Source: Psychrobacter sp. UBA3483 (GTDB lineage: Bacteria; Pseudomonadota; Gammaproteobacteria; Pseudomonadales; Moraxellaceae). From it: a stretch of DNA of 64,000 nucleotides. Position 1 is the stretch's first letter, and each line of letters opens with the position of its first letter. Below the pieces are notes generated by a model. It was not told where the DNA came from, made no database searches, and saw nothing but the letters and a program-made list of their open reading frames with translations. Below, piece after piece: positions 1-8,926 of this stretch. The stretch spans positions 62,001 to 126,000 of the forward strand of contig NZ_DFQS01000019.1 in the NCBI RefSeq assembly GCF_002377905.1, given 5' to 3'. Made by a program: the position numbers and the translations under genes.

Positions 1-2
1 AC

Positions 3-416
3 AACGACAAAAATAAAATGGACATCAATGTCATCTCGGCAAAAGACCATGGCGAAGCCTTCCTTATGCTAGAAAATGGTCGTGCTGATGCCTTCATGAT
101 GGATGATGTCTTGCTCGCTGGCGAAAAAGCCAAAGCCAAAAATCCAGATGAATGGGTGATTGTTGGCACGCCGCAATCGTTTGAGATTTATGGTTGTATG
201 ATGCGTAAGGATGACCCTGAGTTCAAAGCGGTGGTCGATGAAGCGCTTGCTAATGTCTTTAGCTCAGGCGAAATTAATAGCATTTATGATAAGTGGTTCA
301 CCAACCCAATTCCGCCAAAAAATGTCAATCTAAACTTTGAGATGTCAGACAATCTAAAAGCTTTAATTGCCAACCCACACGATAGCGCACAGCCAAAAGA
401 AGCAACCGCTCAGTAA
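3..416 (+). CDS. gltI: Glutamate/aspartate ABC transporter substrate-binding protein, C-terminal part
   Basis: The reading frame is open from the window edge, so the start lies upstream and only about 137 C-terminal residues are seen. They read as the second lobe of a periplasmic amino-acid binding protein of the SBP_bac_3 family: a segment with DAFMMDDVLL, then a stretch with IYGCMMRKDDPEFK and a final IYDKWFTNPIPP, which matches GltI-type proteins. The protein would bind glutamate or aspartate in the periplasm and deliver it to GltJK. It is the first visible gene of gltIJKL. A strong hairpin follows the stop and separates it from gltJ. The assignment rests on family resemblance plus operon context. 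Confidence 0.9.
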   Translation, partial: NDKNKMDINVISAKDHGEAFLMLENGRADAFMMDDVLLAGEKAKAKNPDEWVIVGTPQSFEIYGCMMRKDDPEFKAVVDEALANVFSSGEINSIYDKWFTNPIPPKNVNLNFEMSDNLKALIANPHDSAQPKEATAQ

Positions 417-442
417 TGATTGTCCCTCAACATAGCTTGCTG

Positions 443-485
443 ACGCGCTCAGACTGCTGTTTATAAGTCTGGCGCGTTGGCTTTT
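443..485 (+). terminator. Strong hairpin between gltI and gltJ, possible partial terminator or mRNA stabiliser
   Basis: Left arm ACGCGC (443-448) plus CAGACT (450-455) pairs with AGTCTG (466-471) plus GCGCGT (472-477), with one bulged T at 449 and a ten-base loop. A TTTTT run ends at 485. It lies 26 bases after the gltI stop and before gltJ. Hairpins in this position are known in other binding-protein-dependent operons, where they keep the binding protein in excess over the permease; that role here is inferred. Confidence 0.6.
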
Positions 486-509
486 TACTCATGGCTTGGA
501 GAGACCATC

Positions 510-1256
510 ATGAATTATAGCTGGAACTGGGGTGTGCTCTTTGAGCAAACCGGTATCGGTAATGAGCTTTACTTGCATTGGATGGTGACTGGTCTTGGCT
601 GGCTGCTATTAATTGGCAGTATCGCTTGGGCGATTGCCATGGTGATTGGTACGGTTTTGGGTATCATGCGTACCTTGCCAAACAAGGGTGCGCGTGCTAT
701 TGGCACCGCTTATGTGACTTTTTTTCGTAATATTCCTCTTCTCGTACAATTATTCTTTTGGTTTTATATCGCCCCCGGTTGGCTGACGCCTGCGCTACAA
801 GAGTGGTGGTATAAAGACTTATCGCCCAATACCTCAGCCATGCTGTCCGCCAGTATTGGTTTGGGACTATTTACTGCCGCTCGTATCGTTGAACAGGTGC
901 GTACCGGTATCGAGTCCTTACCTGAAGGGCAAGTCAATGCCGCCTATGCGCTGGGCTTTACAATTCCGCAGGCGTATAAAGAAGTGCTACTACCGCAGGC
1001 ATTTCGTGTTATTTTGCCACCGCTAAGCTCGGAGCTCACCAACTGCTTTAAAAATGCGTCGGTAGCGTCGCTTGTTGGGGTGATGGAGCTGATTAGCCAA
1101 ACCAAAACCATCAGTGAATATACCCAAAACAGCCTCGAGATTTACACTTATGCGACCATTATTTATCTGGTCTTTAATCTATCGCTCATTGCCATTATGG
1201 GATTGATTGAGCGTAAATTACGAGTACCTGGGCTGATTGCAGGGAGTCAAAAATGA
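510..1256 (+). CDS. gltJ: Glutamate/aspartate ABC transporter permease GltJ
   Basis: Inner-membrane permease of about 248 residues, the usual length for GltJ. The N-terminus MNYSWNWGVLF matches the family start. The EAA-type loop that contacts the ATPase lies at about residues 128-171 (EQVRTGIESLPEGQVNAA and the following LLPQAFRVILPP). I chose ATG 510 because GGAGA at 498-502 is well placed before it. An upstream TTG at 477 would add 11 residues but overlaps the hairpin arm. The stop overlaps the gltK start by four bases (ATGA), so the two permeases are translationally coupled. It should pair with GltK to form the transmembrane channel. Confidence 0.93.
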   Translation: MNYSWNWGVLFEQTGIGNELYLHWMVTGLGWLLLIGSIAWAIAMVIGTVLGIMRTLPNKGARAIGTAYVTFFRNIPLLVQLFFWFYIAPGWLTPALQEWWYKDLSPNTSAMLSASIGLGLFTAARIVEQVRTGIESLPEGQVNAAYALGFTIPQAYKEVLLPQAFRVILPPLSSELTNCFKNASVASLVGVMELISQTKTISEYTQNSLEIYTYATIIYLVFNLSLIAIMGLIERKLRVPGLIAGSQK

Positions 1257-1924
1257 ATATGATGACCGAACTTGCAACGGCGTATCCGGGCTTGATGGGC
1301 GGTATGCTGACCACCTTAAAAGTATTGTTTCTCGCTATCTTAGGCGGTATTAGCTTAGGCACGGTATTGGCTTTAATGCGCTTGTCCGGCATCAAAGCGC
1401 TAGAAATTCCTGCTAAATTATACGTCAATTACTTTCGTTCTGTGCCGTTACTGCTGGTACTGCTATGGTTTTATTTTGCCGTACCGATGATGTACTTTTG
1501 GATAGCCGGTAAATACCTACAACTCGATACCGCGTTTACCTCGTGTGTTGTCGCCTTTATGATGTTTGAAGCGGCATATTTCTCAGAGGTGGTGCGCGCA
1601 GGTATTCAATCTATCGGTAGTGGGCAGGTGAATGCAGCAAAAGCACTTGGCATGACCTATGGGCAAACCATGCGTTTGGTGATTTTGCCGCAAGCCTTTC
1701 GCAAAATGCTACCGCTGATTTTGCAGCAATGTATTATTTTATTCCAAGATACGACATTGGTTTTTGCTATTGGGTTGACGGATTTTTTCCGCGCCGCTTA
1801 CGTCCGTGGTGAGCTGATGGGCTTACTGACCCCTTATATTTTAGGTGCGGGAGCTGTTTATTTTATTATCAGCCTAAGCGCGTCTATCGGTGTGCAGCAA
1901 TTGCAAAAACGCTTGAGGTTTTAA
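1253..1924 (+). CDS. gltK: Glutamate/aspartate ABC transporter permease GltK
   Basis: Second inner-membrane permease, 223 residues, near the usual length of GltK. Several hydrophobic helices are evident, and the EAA loop reads RAGIQSIGSGQVNAAKALGM, then ILPQAFRKMLPL. The FRSVPLLLVLLWFYF segment near residues 60-74 is typical of the polar amino-acid permease family. The start overlaps the end of gltJ by four bases. A 75-base gap separates it from gltL. I see no terminator in that gap, so the ATPase is probably in the same transcript. Confidence 0.93.
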   Translation: MNMMTELATAYPGLMGGMLTTLKVLFLAILGGISLGTVLALMRLSGIKALEIPAKLYVNYFRSVPLLLVLLWFYFAVPMMYFWIAGKYLQLDTAFTSCVVAFMMFEAAYFSEVVRAGIQSIGSGQVNAAKALGMTYGQTMRLVILPQAFRKMLPLILQQCIILFQDTTLVFAIGLTDFFRAAYVRGELMGLLTPYILGAGAVYFIISLSASIGVQQLQKRLRF

Positions 1925-1999
1925 GGTAAATTTGGCGCAGTACTGTCATAGTAAAATGTGATTTAATAATGATGAAAATAATGTGGTTAGGAGCCAGTG

Positions 2000-2833
2000 A
2001 TGAATGAGTCAGTGATAAATGAGCCAGGGATAAATAATGCTGACACCTATATAAATGAATTTGGCGGACTGGTCACCGATAATGGGCATGCGAGCGCCGA
2101 GATAGTCATCAAAATGACTGACGTTAGCAAATGGTACGGCGACTTTCAGGTGCTAACTGACTGTACTGCTCACGTGCATAAAGGCGATGTGGTGGTGGTT
2201 TGCGGCCCATCGGGCAGTGGCAAATCGACCCTCATTAAAACTGTTAATGGGCTTGAGCCGTTTCAAAAGGGCGATATCATGGTCAATGGTATCTCGGTTG
2301 GCGCGGCAAAAACCAATTTACCCAAACTGCGTAGTAGCGTCGGAATGGTGTTTCAGCATTTTGAGCTGTTTCCGCATCTGACCATTATTGATAACTTAAC
2401 GGTCGCACAAATCAAAGTGTTGGGCCGTAAAGAAGACGACGCTAAGAAAAAAGGCATGGCCTATCTTGACCGTGTGGGCTTAAGTGCGCAATCACCAAAA
2501 TACCCTGCCGAGCTATCAGGTGGTCAGCAGCAGCGCGTAGCGATTGCCCGTGCTTTGGCGATGGATCCAGTGGCCATGTTATTTGATGAACCAACTTCTG
2601 CGCTTGACCCAGAGATGATTCAAGAGGTGCTTGATGTGATGGTCGAGCTGACTCGTGATGGTATGACCATGATGTGCGTAACCCATGAGATGGGCTTTGC
2701 CAGTCAGGTGGCCAATCGGATTATTTTTATGGATGAAGGGCATATCGTCGAAAACTGTAGCAAAGATGAGTTTTTTGAAGGCGCAAAAAGTGAGCGCGCG
2801 CAGCTGTTCTTATCAAAGATTCTCAATCATTAA
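2000..2833 (+). CDS. gltL: Glutamate/aspartate ABC transporter ATP-binding protein GltL
   Basis: ATPase of the amino-acid uptake system, 277 residues. Walker A GPSGSGKST is at about 69-77, the signature LSGGQQQR at about 172-179, and Walker B MLFDEPTSALDPE starts near 193, followed by the switch His in CVTHEMGF. ATG 2000 is preferred over GTG 1997 because TTAGGAG sits just upstream. The N-terminus is about 35 residues longer than in E. coli GltL. The extra segment is polar, with repeated NESVINEPGINN-like character, before the canonical start of the domain near MTDVSKWYGD. An internal ATG at 2115 would give the normal length but lacks a clear ribosome site. Confidence 0.92.
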   Translation: MNESVINEPGINNADTYINEFGGLVTDNGHASAEIVIKMTDVSKWYGDFQVLTDCTAHVHKGDVVVVCGPSGSGKSTLIKTVNGLEPFQKGDIMVNGISVGAAKTNLPKLRSSVGMVFQHFELFPHLTIIDNLTVAQIKVLGRKEDDAKKKGMAYLDRVGLSAQSPKYPAELSGGQQQRVAIARALAMDPVAMLFDEPTSALDPEMIQEVLDVMVELTRDGMTMMCVTHEMGFASQVANRIIFMDEGHIVENCSKDEFFEGAKSERAQLFLSKILNH

Positions 2834-2862
2834 AACTAAGCACTGTGTTTTAAGTGTTTGTC

Positions 2863-2890
2863 AAAGCGTCTATACATAGGCGCTTTTTTT
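2863..2890 (+). terminator. Rho-independent terminator after gltL
   Basis: AAAGCG (2863-2868) pairs with CGCTTT (2881-2886), the interior is also nearly self-complementary, and a T run follows to 2890. It is 30 bases after the gltL stop and closes the glt operon. Confidence 0.75.
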
Positions 2891-3043
2891 GTGTTTTAAA
2901 ATGCCGATAAATTGATACAGATAAGCGCAATACGAATATAAATGACTCTGCGAGCGAATAGGTGAGTGCATGGCTGTTTACTGATACAATAGCGGTCAAT
3001 ATGTTAAAAATTAAAATAATTCATAAACGATATTGGAGCGAAT

Positions 3044-4252
3044 ATGAGTGTAGAAAATCAATCGGCAGGCATTGTTATTATTGGTGCAGGATTGGCAGGT
3101 TGGCACGTTGTCGATGCCATTCGCGCAAAAGATAAAGACATTCCCATTACCTTAATCACGACTGATAATGGCGACCGTTATCATAAACCCATGCTAACGA
3201 TGGCAATTAGTCAGCAAAAAAATGCCGCGGACTTGGTACGAGCGACCGGTAGCGATGCGGCAGAGGCGGCAAATATCAATTTGCTTGCCAATACGCAAGT
3301 AACCGATATCGACCCTGCTAGCCAAACGGTACAGCTTATCTCGGCGCTACGCTCGGACCCTGTGTACACCAATTACGCTACTATTAGCTATGACAAACTG
3401 GTGCTGGCAATGGGCGCGCATCCTATTTTTCCAAAAAGTCTGCCTGAAGATTTGGTTTGGCATGTCAACCATATCGAGCGTTTTGGACAGCTGCAAGAAA
3501 AGCTTGCAGCGGGCAGTCAGCGTGTTGCTATCGTTGGCGCTGGTATGGTCGGGACGGAAATCGCTGAGGATTTACTAAAAGCGGGGCATGAAGTGACGTT
3601 GATTGATTTAAATAACGCGCCGCTCTCGCAAATGCTACCGCCACAAGCGACCGCACGTATTGCCAAAGCAGTACAATCGCAAGGGATTCACTTTTTAGGC
3701 GGTTATCAAGTGTCCAATGTCAGGCGTCATGATGACGGCACATTGCAAGTCAGCTATGCGCCAGTATCAGCTACCGATAGCGACACGGCGCAGCAGCCAA
3801 AGCCGTTAATCGTTGATCATGTGATTGCCAGTACGGGCTTGACGGTTGATGATAAATTACCAACCGCTGCTGGGGTTGAGTTCAATCGCCGCACCGGTAT
3901 TGTGGTTGATGCCACCACATTACGTACGCATGCGTCGAATGTGTATGCGATTGGCGATTGTATGTCCATCAACGGCGTCGCCTGCCGCTATGTCGCGCCC
4001 CTACGTGCGCAGGCAGCGACGATTGCTGACGATATCTTGGGTCACGAGCACAGCGGTTATGATCATAAACCGCCGATGATTCGCTTAAAAAATAAAGCTA
4101 TTTCGGTGATGGTCACTGGCGTACCGCAGGCTGCTGGTAATTGGCAAATAACCACTGAAACCGATGATGAACTTGTTATGGACTTGCTTGATGATAGCAA
4201 TGCCGTCACTGCGACGGTAACGATTAAAGCGCCGCCAATGGTTAAATCTTAA
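3044..4252 (+). CDS. FAD-dependent oxidoreductase, rubredoxin reductase-like
   Basis: A 402-residue two-dinucleotide-fold flavoprotein. The FAD motif IVIIGAGLAG lies at about 11-20, the NAD(P)H motif VAIVGAGMVG at about 161-170, and the second FAD motif YAIGDC at about 301-306. The segment RYHKPMLTMAIS resembles the KP-L-T/S signature of rubredoxin-NAD reductases (RubB/AlkT) of Acinetobacter and Pseudomonas. It would pass electrons from NADH to a rubredoxin or similar carrier. No rubredoxin gene is next to it in this window. TTGGAG before ATG 3044 supports the start. A terminator follows the stop, so it appears monocistronic. The substrate cannot be settled from sequence alone; a related ferredoxin reductase is the main alternative. 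Confidence 0.8.
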   Translation: MSVENQSAGIVIIGAGLAGWHVVDAIRAKDKDIPITLITTDNGDRYHKPMLTMAISQQKNAADLVRATGSDAAEAANINLLANTQVTDIDPASQTVQLISALRSDPVYTNYATISYDKLVLAMGAHPIFPKSLPEDLVWHVNHIERFGQLQEKLAAGSQRVAIVGAGMVGTEIAEDLLKAGHEVTLIDLNNAPLSQMLPPQATARIAKAVQSQGIHFLGGYQVSNVRRHDDGTLQVSYAPVSATDSDTAQQPKPLIVDHVIASTGLTVDDKLPTAAGVEFNRRTGIVVDATTLRTHASNVYAIGDCMSINGVACRYVAPLRAQAATIADDILGHEHSGYDHKPPMIRLKNKAISVMVTGVPQAAGNWQITTETDDELVMDLLDDSNAVTATVTIKAPPMVKS

Positions 4253-4315
4253 TCAAAGATAAATTGTTGCAAGTTTAACTTTTAGCTTTAATTTCTAGTC
4301 TTAATTTTTCTCAAG

Positions 4316-4351
4316 AGCCAGCTGTGTAACAAATACATAGCTGGCTTTTTT
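4316..4351 (+). terminator. Rho-independent terminator after the flavoprotein gene
   Basis: Perfect 8-base arms AGCCAGCT (4316-4323) and AGCTGGCT (4339-4346), a 15-base loop, and a T run through 4351. Confidence 0.85.
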
Positions 4352-4575
4352 ACCTATAATAATCGCGTGATTTTATGCTATCTTTTACTGGGCTAATATT
4401 TTTAGCGACTAATTTAAATGATACATATTGTATTACTATGATTGACAGCCTTTGATTTAAGGCGGTATAGTAGCTCATGCTTGTTAAGACCTGTTCAAGG
4501 AAAAAAGAATGGGTAACAAGCAAACTATCAGCACCATTCATAAGAGCTGTAAAAAGTAAAACGAAAGGACTCGTT

Positions 4576-6333
4576 ATGACTCAAGTTTCTGACTTCGATA
4601 GCATTCTAAATAATATTCCCACCGTAAATATGGGCGCGCGCTCGGCAAATGCGCCGCTTACTCAAAGCTATGATAAAGGCCCTGATGTACCGCTGATTGA
4701 GGCGACCATCGGCGATTTTTTTGATGCGATTGTCTCCAAATATCCGGAGCGTGAAGCGCTGGTCGTCCGTCATCAAAATATCCGCTGGACATATCGTGAG
4801 CTGCAACAGCAGGTTAATCAGCTGGCTAGCAGCATGATTGAAATGGGGCTTGAGATTGGTGACCGCATCGGTATTTGGTCGCATAACAATGCCGAATGGC
4901 TGCTCATGCAATTGGCGACCGCAAAAGTCGGTGTTATCCTCGTTAATATCAACCCCGCCTACCGTACCTTTGAGCTGCAATATGCGTTAAATAAACTCGG
5001 CTGCTCAGCCTTGGTATTGATGCGCCACTTTAAAAGCAGCGATTACGCGCAGTTAATCCGTGAGCTGTGTCCTGAAATTTATCATAAAGACTATACCCAG
5101 CTGGATTTGGTCGAGATTCCAACCATTGAGCGCATCATTTGGATTGACGAGCCAGACTCTGATGAAGAGTTTAACTTTATGCAAAAGTTCTCGGCATGGA
5201 TGGCGGAAGGCGATGCCAATGATCCACGCGTCGCCGAGCGTCAAGCCCAGCTTAAAAACACCGATGCGATTAACGTGCAGTTTACCAGTGGTACGACTGG
5301 CACGCCAAAAGGCGCGACCCTAAGCCACCGCAATATTTTAAATAACGGCTATTTTATCGGTGAGGCCATGAATCTCACTGAGGAAGACAGACTGTGTATT
5401 CCCGTGCCACTATATCATTGCTTTGGTATGGTGCTTGGCAACTTAGCGATTTTGACCCATGGCGGTTGTATTATTTATCCGAACGATGGTTTTGAGCCAT
5501 TGTCCGTCTTGCAAGCGGTTGAAGAAGAGAAATGTACGGCTTTGCATGGCGTACCGACGATGTTTATCGCTGAGCTTGACCATCCTGAATTTGATAAATT
5601 TGATTTATCGACCTTGCGGACTGGCATTATGGCCGGCTCTAGCTGTCCGATTGAAGTCATGCGCCGCGTCATTGATAAGATGCATATGAAAGAGGTCACC
5701 ATTGCTTATGGGATGACCGAAACCAGTCCGGTTTCTTGTCAGACCAATGAGCATACGCCGCTTGAGAAACAAGTATCGACGGTCGGGCTTGTACAGCCTG
5801 CGCTTGAAGTCAAAGTCGTCGATACCGAAACGGGCGAGATTGTACCTTTAGGGGAAACCGGCGAGCTGCTAACACGTGGTTATTCGGTAATGAAAGGTTA
5901 TTGGGGCAGCCGTTTTAAAACCCGCGAAGCGATACAAGATGGCTGGATGCATACCGGTGATTTGGCGACCATGGATGAGGACGGCTATGTCAAAATCGTT
6001 GGCCGTAGTAAAGATATGGTCATTCGCGGCGGTGAAAATATCTATCCTGTCGAGATTGAAAACTATCTGTATCGCCATCCGAAAATTCGTGACGTCCAAG
6101 TCGTCGGTATCCCAGATAAGCGTTATGGAGAAGTGCTTGCTGCTTTGATTATATCAAAAGAGCCGGGCTGCCTAACCGAAGAAGAAGTGCGCAAGTTCTG
6201 TAGCGAGCATATCGCTCATTATAAAGTGCCGACTTACTATCGCTTTGTGACTGAATACCCGATGACCATCACCGGTAAAATCCAAAAGTATAAAATTATC
6301 GAACAGATGAAGGCAGAACTGGGTTTAGAGTAG
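4576..6333 (+). CDS. AMP-binding acyl-CoA synthetase of the leucine/isovalerate block
   Basis: ATP-dependent acyl-CoA ligase of the ANL superfamily, 585 residues. The phosphate-binding loop TSGTTGTPKG is at about 237-246. YGMTETSP and the HTGDLA and GRSKDMVIRGGENI motifs follow, and the C-terminal catalytic lysine motif reads MTITGKIQKYKI. It resembles the ACSF2/FadD-like enzymes found beside liu genes in related bacteria. It sits 66 bases before liuB, so it may activate isovalerate or another branched acid to its CoA ester and feed the pathway; that substrate is inferred. ATG 4576 is chosen because GAAAGGA at 4563-4569 precedes it. An in-frame ATG at 4477 would add 33 poorly conserved residues. 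Confidence 0.88.
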   Translation: MTQVSDFDSILNNIPTVNMGARSANAPLTQSYDKGPDVPLIEATIGDFFDAIVSKYPEREALVVRHQNIRWTYRELQQQVNQLASSMIEMGLEIGDRIGIWSHNNAEWLLMQLATAKVGVILVNINPAYRTFELQYALNKLGCSALVLMRHFKSSDYAQLIRELCPEIYHKDYTQLDLVEIPTIERIIWIDEPDSDEEFNFMQKFSAWMAEGDANDPRVAERQAQLKNTDAINVQFTSGTTGTPKGATLSHRNILNNGYFIGEAMNLTEEDRLCIPVPLYHCFGMVLGNLAILTHGGCIIYPNDGFEPLSVLQAVEEEKCTALHGVPTMFIAELDHPEFDKFDLSTLRTGIMAGSSCPIEVMRRVIDKMHMKEVTIAYGMTETSPVSCQTNEHTPLEKQVSTVGLVQPALEVKVVDTETGEIVPLGETGELLTRGYSVMKGYWGSRFKTREAIQDGWMHTGDLATMDEDGYVKIVGRSKDMVIRGGENIYPVEIENYLYRHPKIRDVQVVGIPDKRYGEVLAALIISKEPGCLTEEEVRKFCSEHIAHYKVPTYYRFVTEYPMTITGKIQKYKIIEQMKAELGLE

Positions 6334-6399
6334 TCACGAAAATACGTTAAGATTTTAACAAGTTATTGAATAATAAACACAAGTATAAAAAGGGATATC

Positions 6400-8010
6400 A
6401 TGAGCGCTATCATAACCAGTAAACTGAGTCCGAACGCCAGCGATTTTCAGCAAAACCGCGCCGCTATGCAAGAGATAGTCGACGACTTATATCTGCACCT
6501 GCGTAAAGTCGCCCAAGGCGGTTCAGAGCGCGCGCGTGCTAAGCATTTAGCGCGTGGCAAGCTGCTACCTCGTGAGCGTGTTGAGCGCTTGCTGGATGTC
6601 GGTACGCCATTTTTAGAAGTCGCGCCCATGGCAGCCCATGATATGTATGGCGAAGAGATTCCAGCGGCTGGGGTGATTGCGGGTATCGGCCGCATTAACG
6701 GCACCGAGTGTATGATTGTCTGTAATGACGCCACGGTAAAAGGCGGCACTTATTATCCGATGACGGTCAAAAAGCATCTGCGTGCGCAAGAGATTGCCCA
6801 AGAAAATAACTTACCTTGTGTATATTTGGTGGATTCAGGCGGCGCAAACTTGCCCAATCAAGATGAAGTGTTCCCTGATAAAGATGACTTTGGCCGTATC
6901 TTTTTTAATCAAGCCAATCTAAGTGCGGCCGGTATTCCGCAAATCGCCGTGGTGATGGGTAGCTGTACCGCAGGCGGTGCTTATGTGCCAGCGATGAGTG
7001 ACGAATCTATTATTGTCAAAGACCAAGGCACCATCTTCTTAGGTGGTCCGCCACTGGTAAAAGCGGCGACGGGTGAAGAGGTCACGGCTGAAGACTTAGG
7101 CGGCGGCGATGTGCATACGCGTCTGTCAGGCGTGGTTGATCACTTGGCACAAAATGATACGCATGCATTATCGATTGCTCGTAACATTGTCAGTCATCTT
7201 AACCGTCCTGCCAAGCAAATCCCCAATCAAATCAAACCGCGTCCACCGCGTTACGATGCCAAAGAGCTATATGGCGTCATTCCAACCGATAAGCGCAAAC
7301 CTTTTGATATCAAAGAAATCATCGCTCGTATCGTCGATAATAGTGAGTTTGATGAGTTTAAAGCGCGTTTTGGTACCACGCTGGTTTGCGGTTTTGCCCA
7401 TATCGAAGGTATGCCAGTTGGCATCATCGCCAATAATGGCATCCTGTTTAGTGAGTCGGCACAAAAAGGCACGCACTTCATTGAGCTGTGCTGTAAGCGT
7501 AAAATCCCATTGGTATTTTTGCAAAATATTACCGGCTTTATGGTCGGGCGTAAATATGAAAACGAAGGCATCGCCCGTCATGGTGCCAAGATGGTGATGG
7601 CAGTGGCTAACGCCAAAGTGCCGAAATTCACCGTTATCGTTGGCGGCTCATTCGGTGCTGGTAACTACGGCATGTGCGGCCGTGCTTATAGTCCTCGCTT
7701 TTTATGGATGTGGCCAAATGCGCGTATCTCAGTGATGGGCGGTGAGCAAGCGGCCTCGGTACTGGCAACCGTCAAGCGTGATAATTTCGATCGCAAAGGC
7801 GAAGAATGGAGTAGCGAGGACGAAGCGGCATTTAAAGCGCCGATTCTTGAGATGTACGAAAAACAAGGTCATCCCTACTATGCAACGGCGCGTCTTTGGG
7901 ATGATGGGGTGATTGACCCTGCCGATACGCGTCATGTACTAGCACTAGGGCTAAGCGCTGCCTATAACGCACCGATTGAAGAGACGACCTTTGGTGTTTT
8001 TAGAATGTAA
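6400..8010 (+). CDS. liuB: Methylcrotonoyl-CoA carboxylase, beta (carboxyltransferase) subunit
   Basis: Carboxyltransferase subunit of methylcrotonyl-CoA carboxylase, 536 residues, the usual length. It transfers CO2 from carboxybiotin on LiuD to 3-methylcrotonyl-CoA. Typical stretches are LARGKLLPRERVERLLD near the N-terminus, CTAGGAYVPAMSDE in the N-terminal crotonase-like domain, and GGSFGAGNYGMCGRAY in the C-terminal one. The order liuB-liuC-liuD-liuE and the adjacent biotin subunit make MCC much more likely than propionyl-CoA carboxylase. AAAGGGAT precedes the ATG. The gap to liuC is 53 bases with no terminator. Confidence 0.95.
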   Translation: MSAIITSKLSPNASDFQQNRAAMQEIVDDLYLHLRKVAQGGSERARAKHLARGKLLPRERVERLLDVGTPFLEVAPMAAHDMYGEEIPAAGVIAGIGRINGTECMIVCNDATVKGGTYYPMTVKKHLRAQEIAQENNLPCVYLVDSGGANLPNQDEVFPDKDDFGRIFFNQANLSAAGIPQIAVVMGSCTAGGAYVPAMSDESIIVKDQGTIFLGGPPLVKAATGEEVTAEDLGGGDVHTRLSGVVDHLAQNDTHALSIARNIVSHLNRPAKQIPNQIKPRPPRYDAKELYGVIPTDKRKPFDIKEIIARIVDNSEFDEFKARFGTTLVCGFAHIEGMPVGIIANNGILFSESAQKGTHFIELCCKRKIPLVFLQNITGFMVGRKYENEGIARHGAKMVMAVANAKVPKFTVIVGGSFGAGNYGMCGRAYSPRFLWMWPNARISVMGGEQAASVLATVKRDNFDRKGEEWSSEDEAAFKAPILEMYEKQGHPYYATARLWDDGVIDPADTRHVLALGLSAAYNAPIEETTFGVFRM

Positions 8011-8063
8011 TATTAAATGGAATATGGGCAAGCATTTCACGTATATAAAAAATAGAGAAGGTT

Positions 8064-8870
8064 ATGCGAAAAAATCTGAATAATTATAAAAGCCTACTGG
8101 TCGAAATTGAACAGCACGTCGCGACGGTGATATTAAACCGTCCTGAGATACGTAACGCCTTTAACGATGAAATGATTGCCGAGTTGACTGAAGCTTTTAC
8201 CACGCTTGCTACTGATGATAATGTGCGTGTCATTGTCTTAGCAGCTGCAGGCAAAGCATTCTGTGCGGGCGCTGATCTCAATTGGATGCGGGCGATGGCA
8301 GATTATAGCTATGAAGAAAATCTAGCCGATGCCGATAAGTTGGCGCAAATGCTCAAAACTATCTATGAATGCCCTAAGCCAACCGTTGCTGCTATTCAAG
8401 GGGATGTTTATGCAGGCGGTATGGGCTTAGTTGCCGTCTGTGATGTGGCCATCGCGGTTAAAATTGCCAATTTTTGCTTAAGCGAAGTGCGTTTAGGACT
8501 GGCGCCTGCCACCATTAGCCCTTATGTGATAAAAGCATTGGGCGCACGAGCCTCACAGCGTTATTTCTTAAGTGCAGAAGTGTTCGATGCCAAAAAGGCG
8601 CGGCAGCTTGGCTTTATCCATGAGCGCGTCAGCGAAGAATCACTTGACGATGCGGTCGCAGCATTCTGCGATAAAGTGGTTAAAAACAGCCCCGAGGCGG
8701 TTAAGACCTGCAAGCGTTTATTGCATGAAGTCGCGGGTGCACCGATTACCGATAAGCTAATTGCTGACACCGTCAAAGGTATTGCTGATATTCGCTCATC
8801 AGAGCAAGGTAAGGAAGGCGTGCAAGCCTTTTTGCAAAAGCGCAAGCCTGATTGGTTGACTGCAGATTAG
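8064..8870 (+). CDS. liuC: Methylglutaconyl-CoA hydratase (enoyl-CoA hydratase family)
   Basis: Crotonase-fold hydratase of 268 residues, expected to hydrate 3-methylglutaconyl-CoA, the product of MCC, to HMG-CoA. The oxyanion-hole segment GKAFCAGADLNWM lies at about 63-75, and the second one, GDVYAGGMGLVAVCD, comes about 40 residues later. It lies between the two MCC subunit genes, which supports LiuC over a general fatty-acid hydratase. GAGAAGG before ATG 8064 supports the start. The N-terminus is short, with the conserved domain beginning within about ten residues. Confidence 0.92.
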   Translation: MRKNLNNYKSLLVEIEQHVATVILNRPEIRNAFNDEMIAELTEAFTTLATDDNVRVIVLAAAGKAFCAGADLNWMRAMADYSYEENLADADKLAQMLKTIYECPKPTVAAIQGDVYAGGMGLVAVCDVAIAVKIANFCLSEVRLGLAPATISPYVIKALGARASQRYFLSAEVFDAKKARQLGFIHERVSEESLDDAVAAFCDKVVKNSPEAVKTCKRLLHEVAGAPITDKLIADTVKGIADIRSSEQGKEGVQAFLQKRKPDWLTAD

Positions 8871-8926
8871 TAGTAAAAAACGATAGTCAAGCCGATAAAT
8901 AAAAACGATAAGTTACAGGGATAGTT

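Noticed and set aside
425..441. GCTTGCTG near the gltI stop as another repeat copy
   Set aside because: The remaining core and arms of the repeat family are absent; chance match.
4477..4575. Earlier ATG for the acyl-CoA synthetase
   Set aside because: The added 33 residues are basic and unlike the family; the ribosome site favours ATG 4576.
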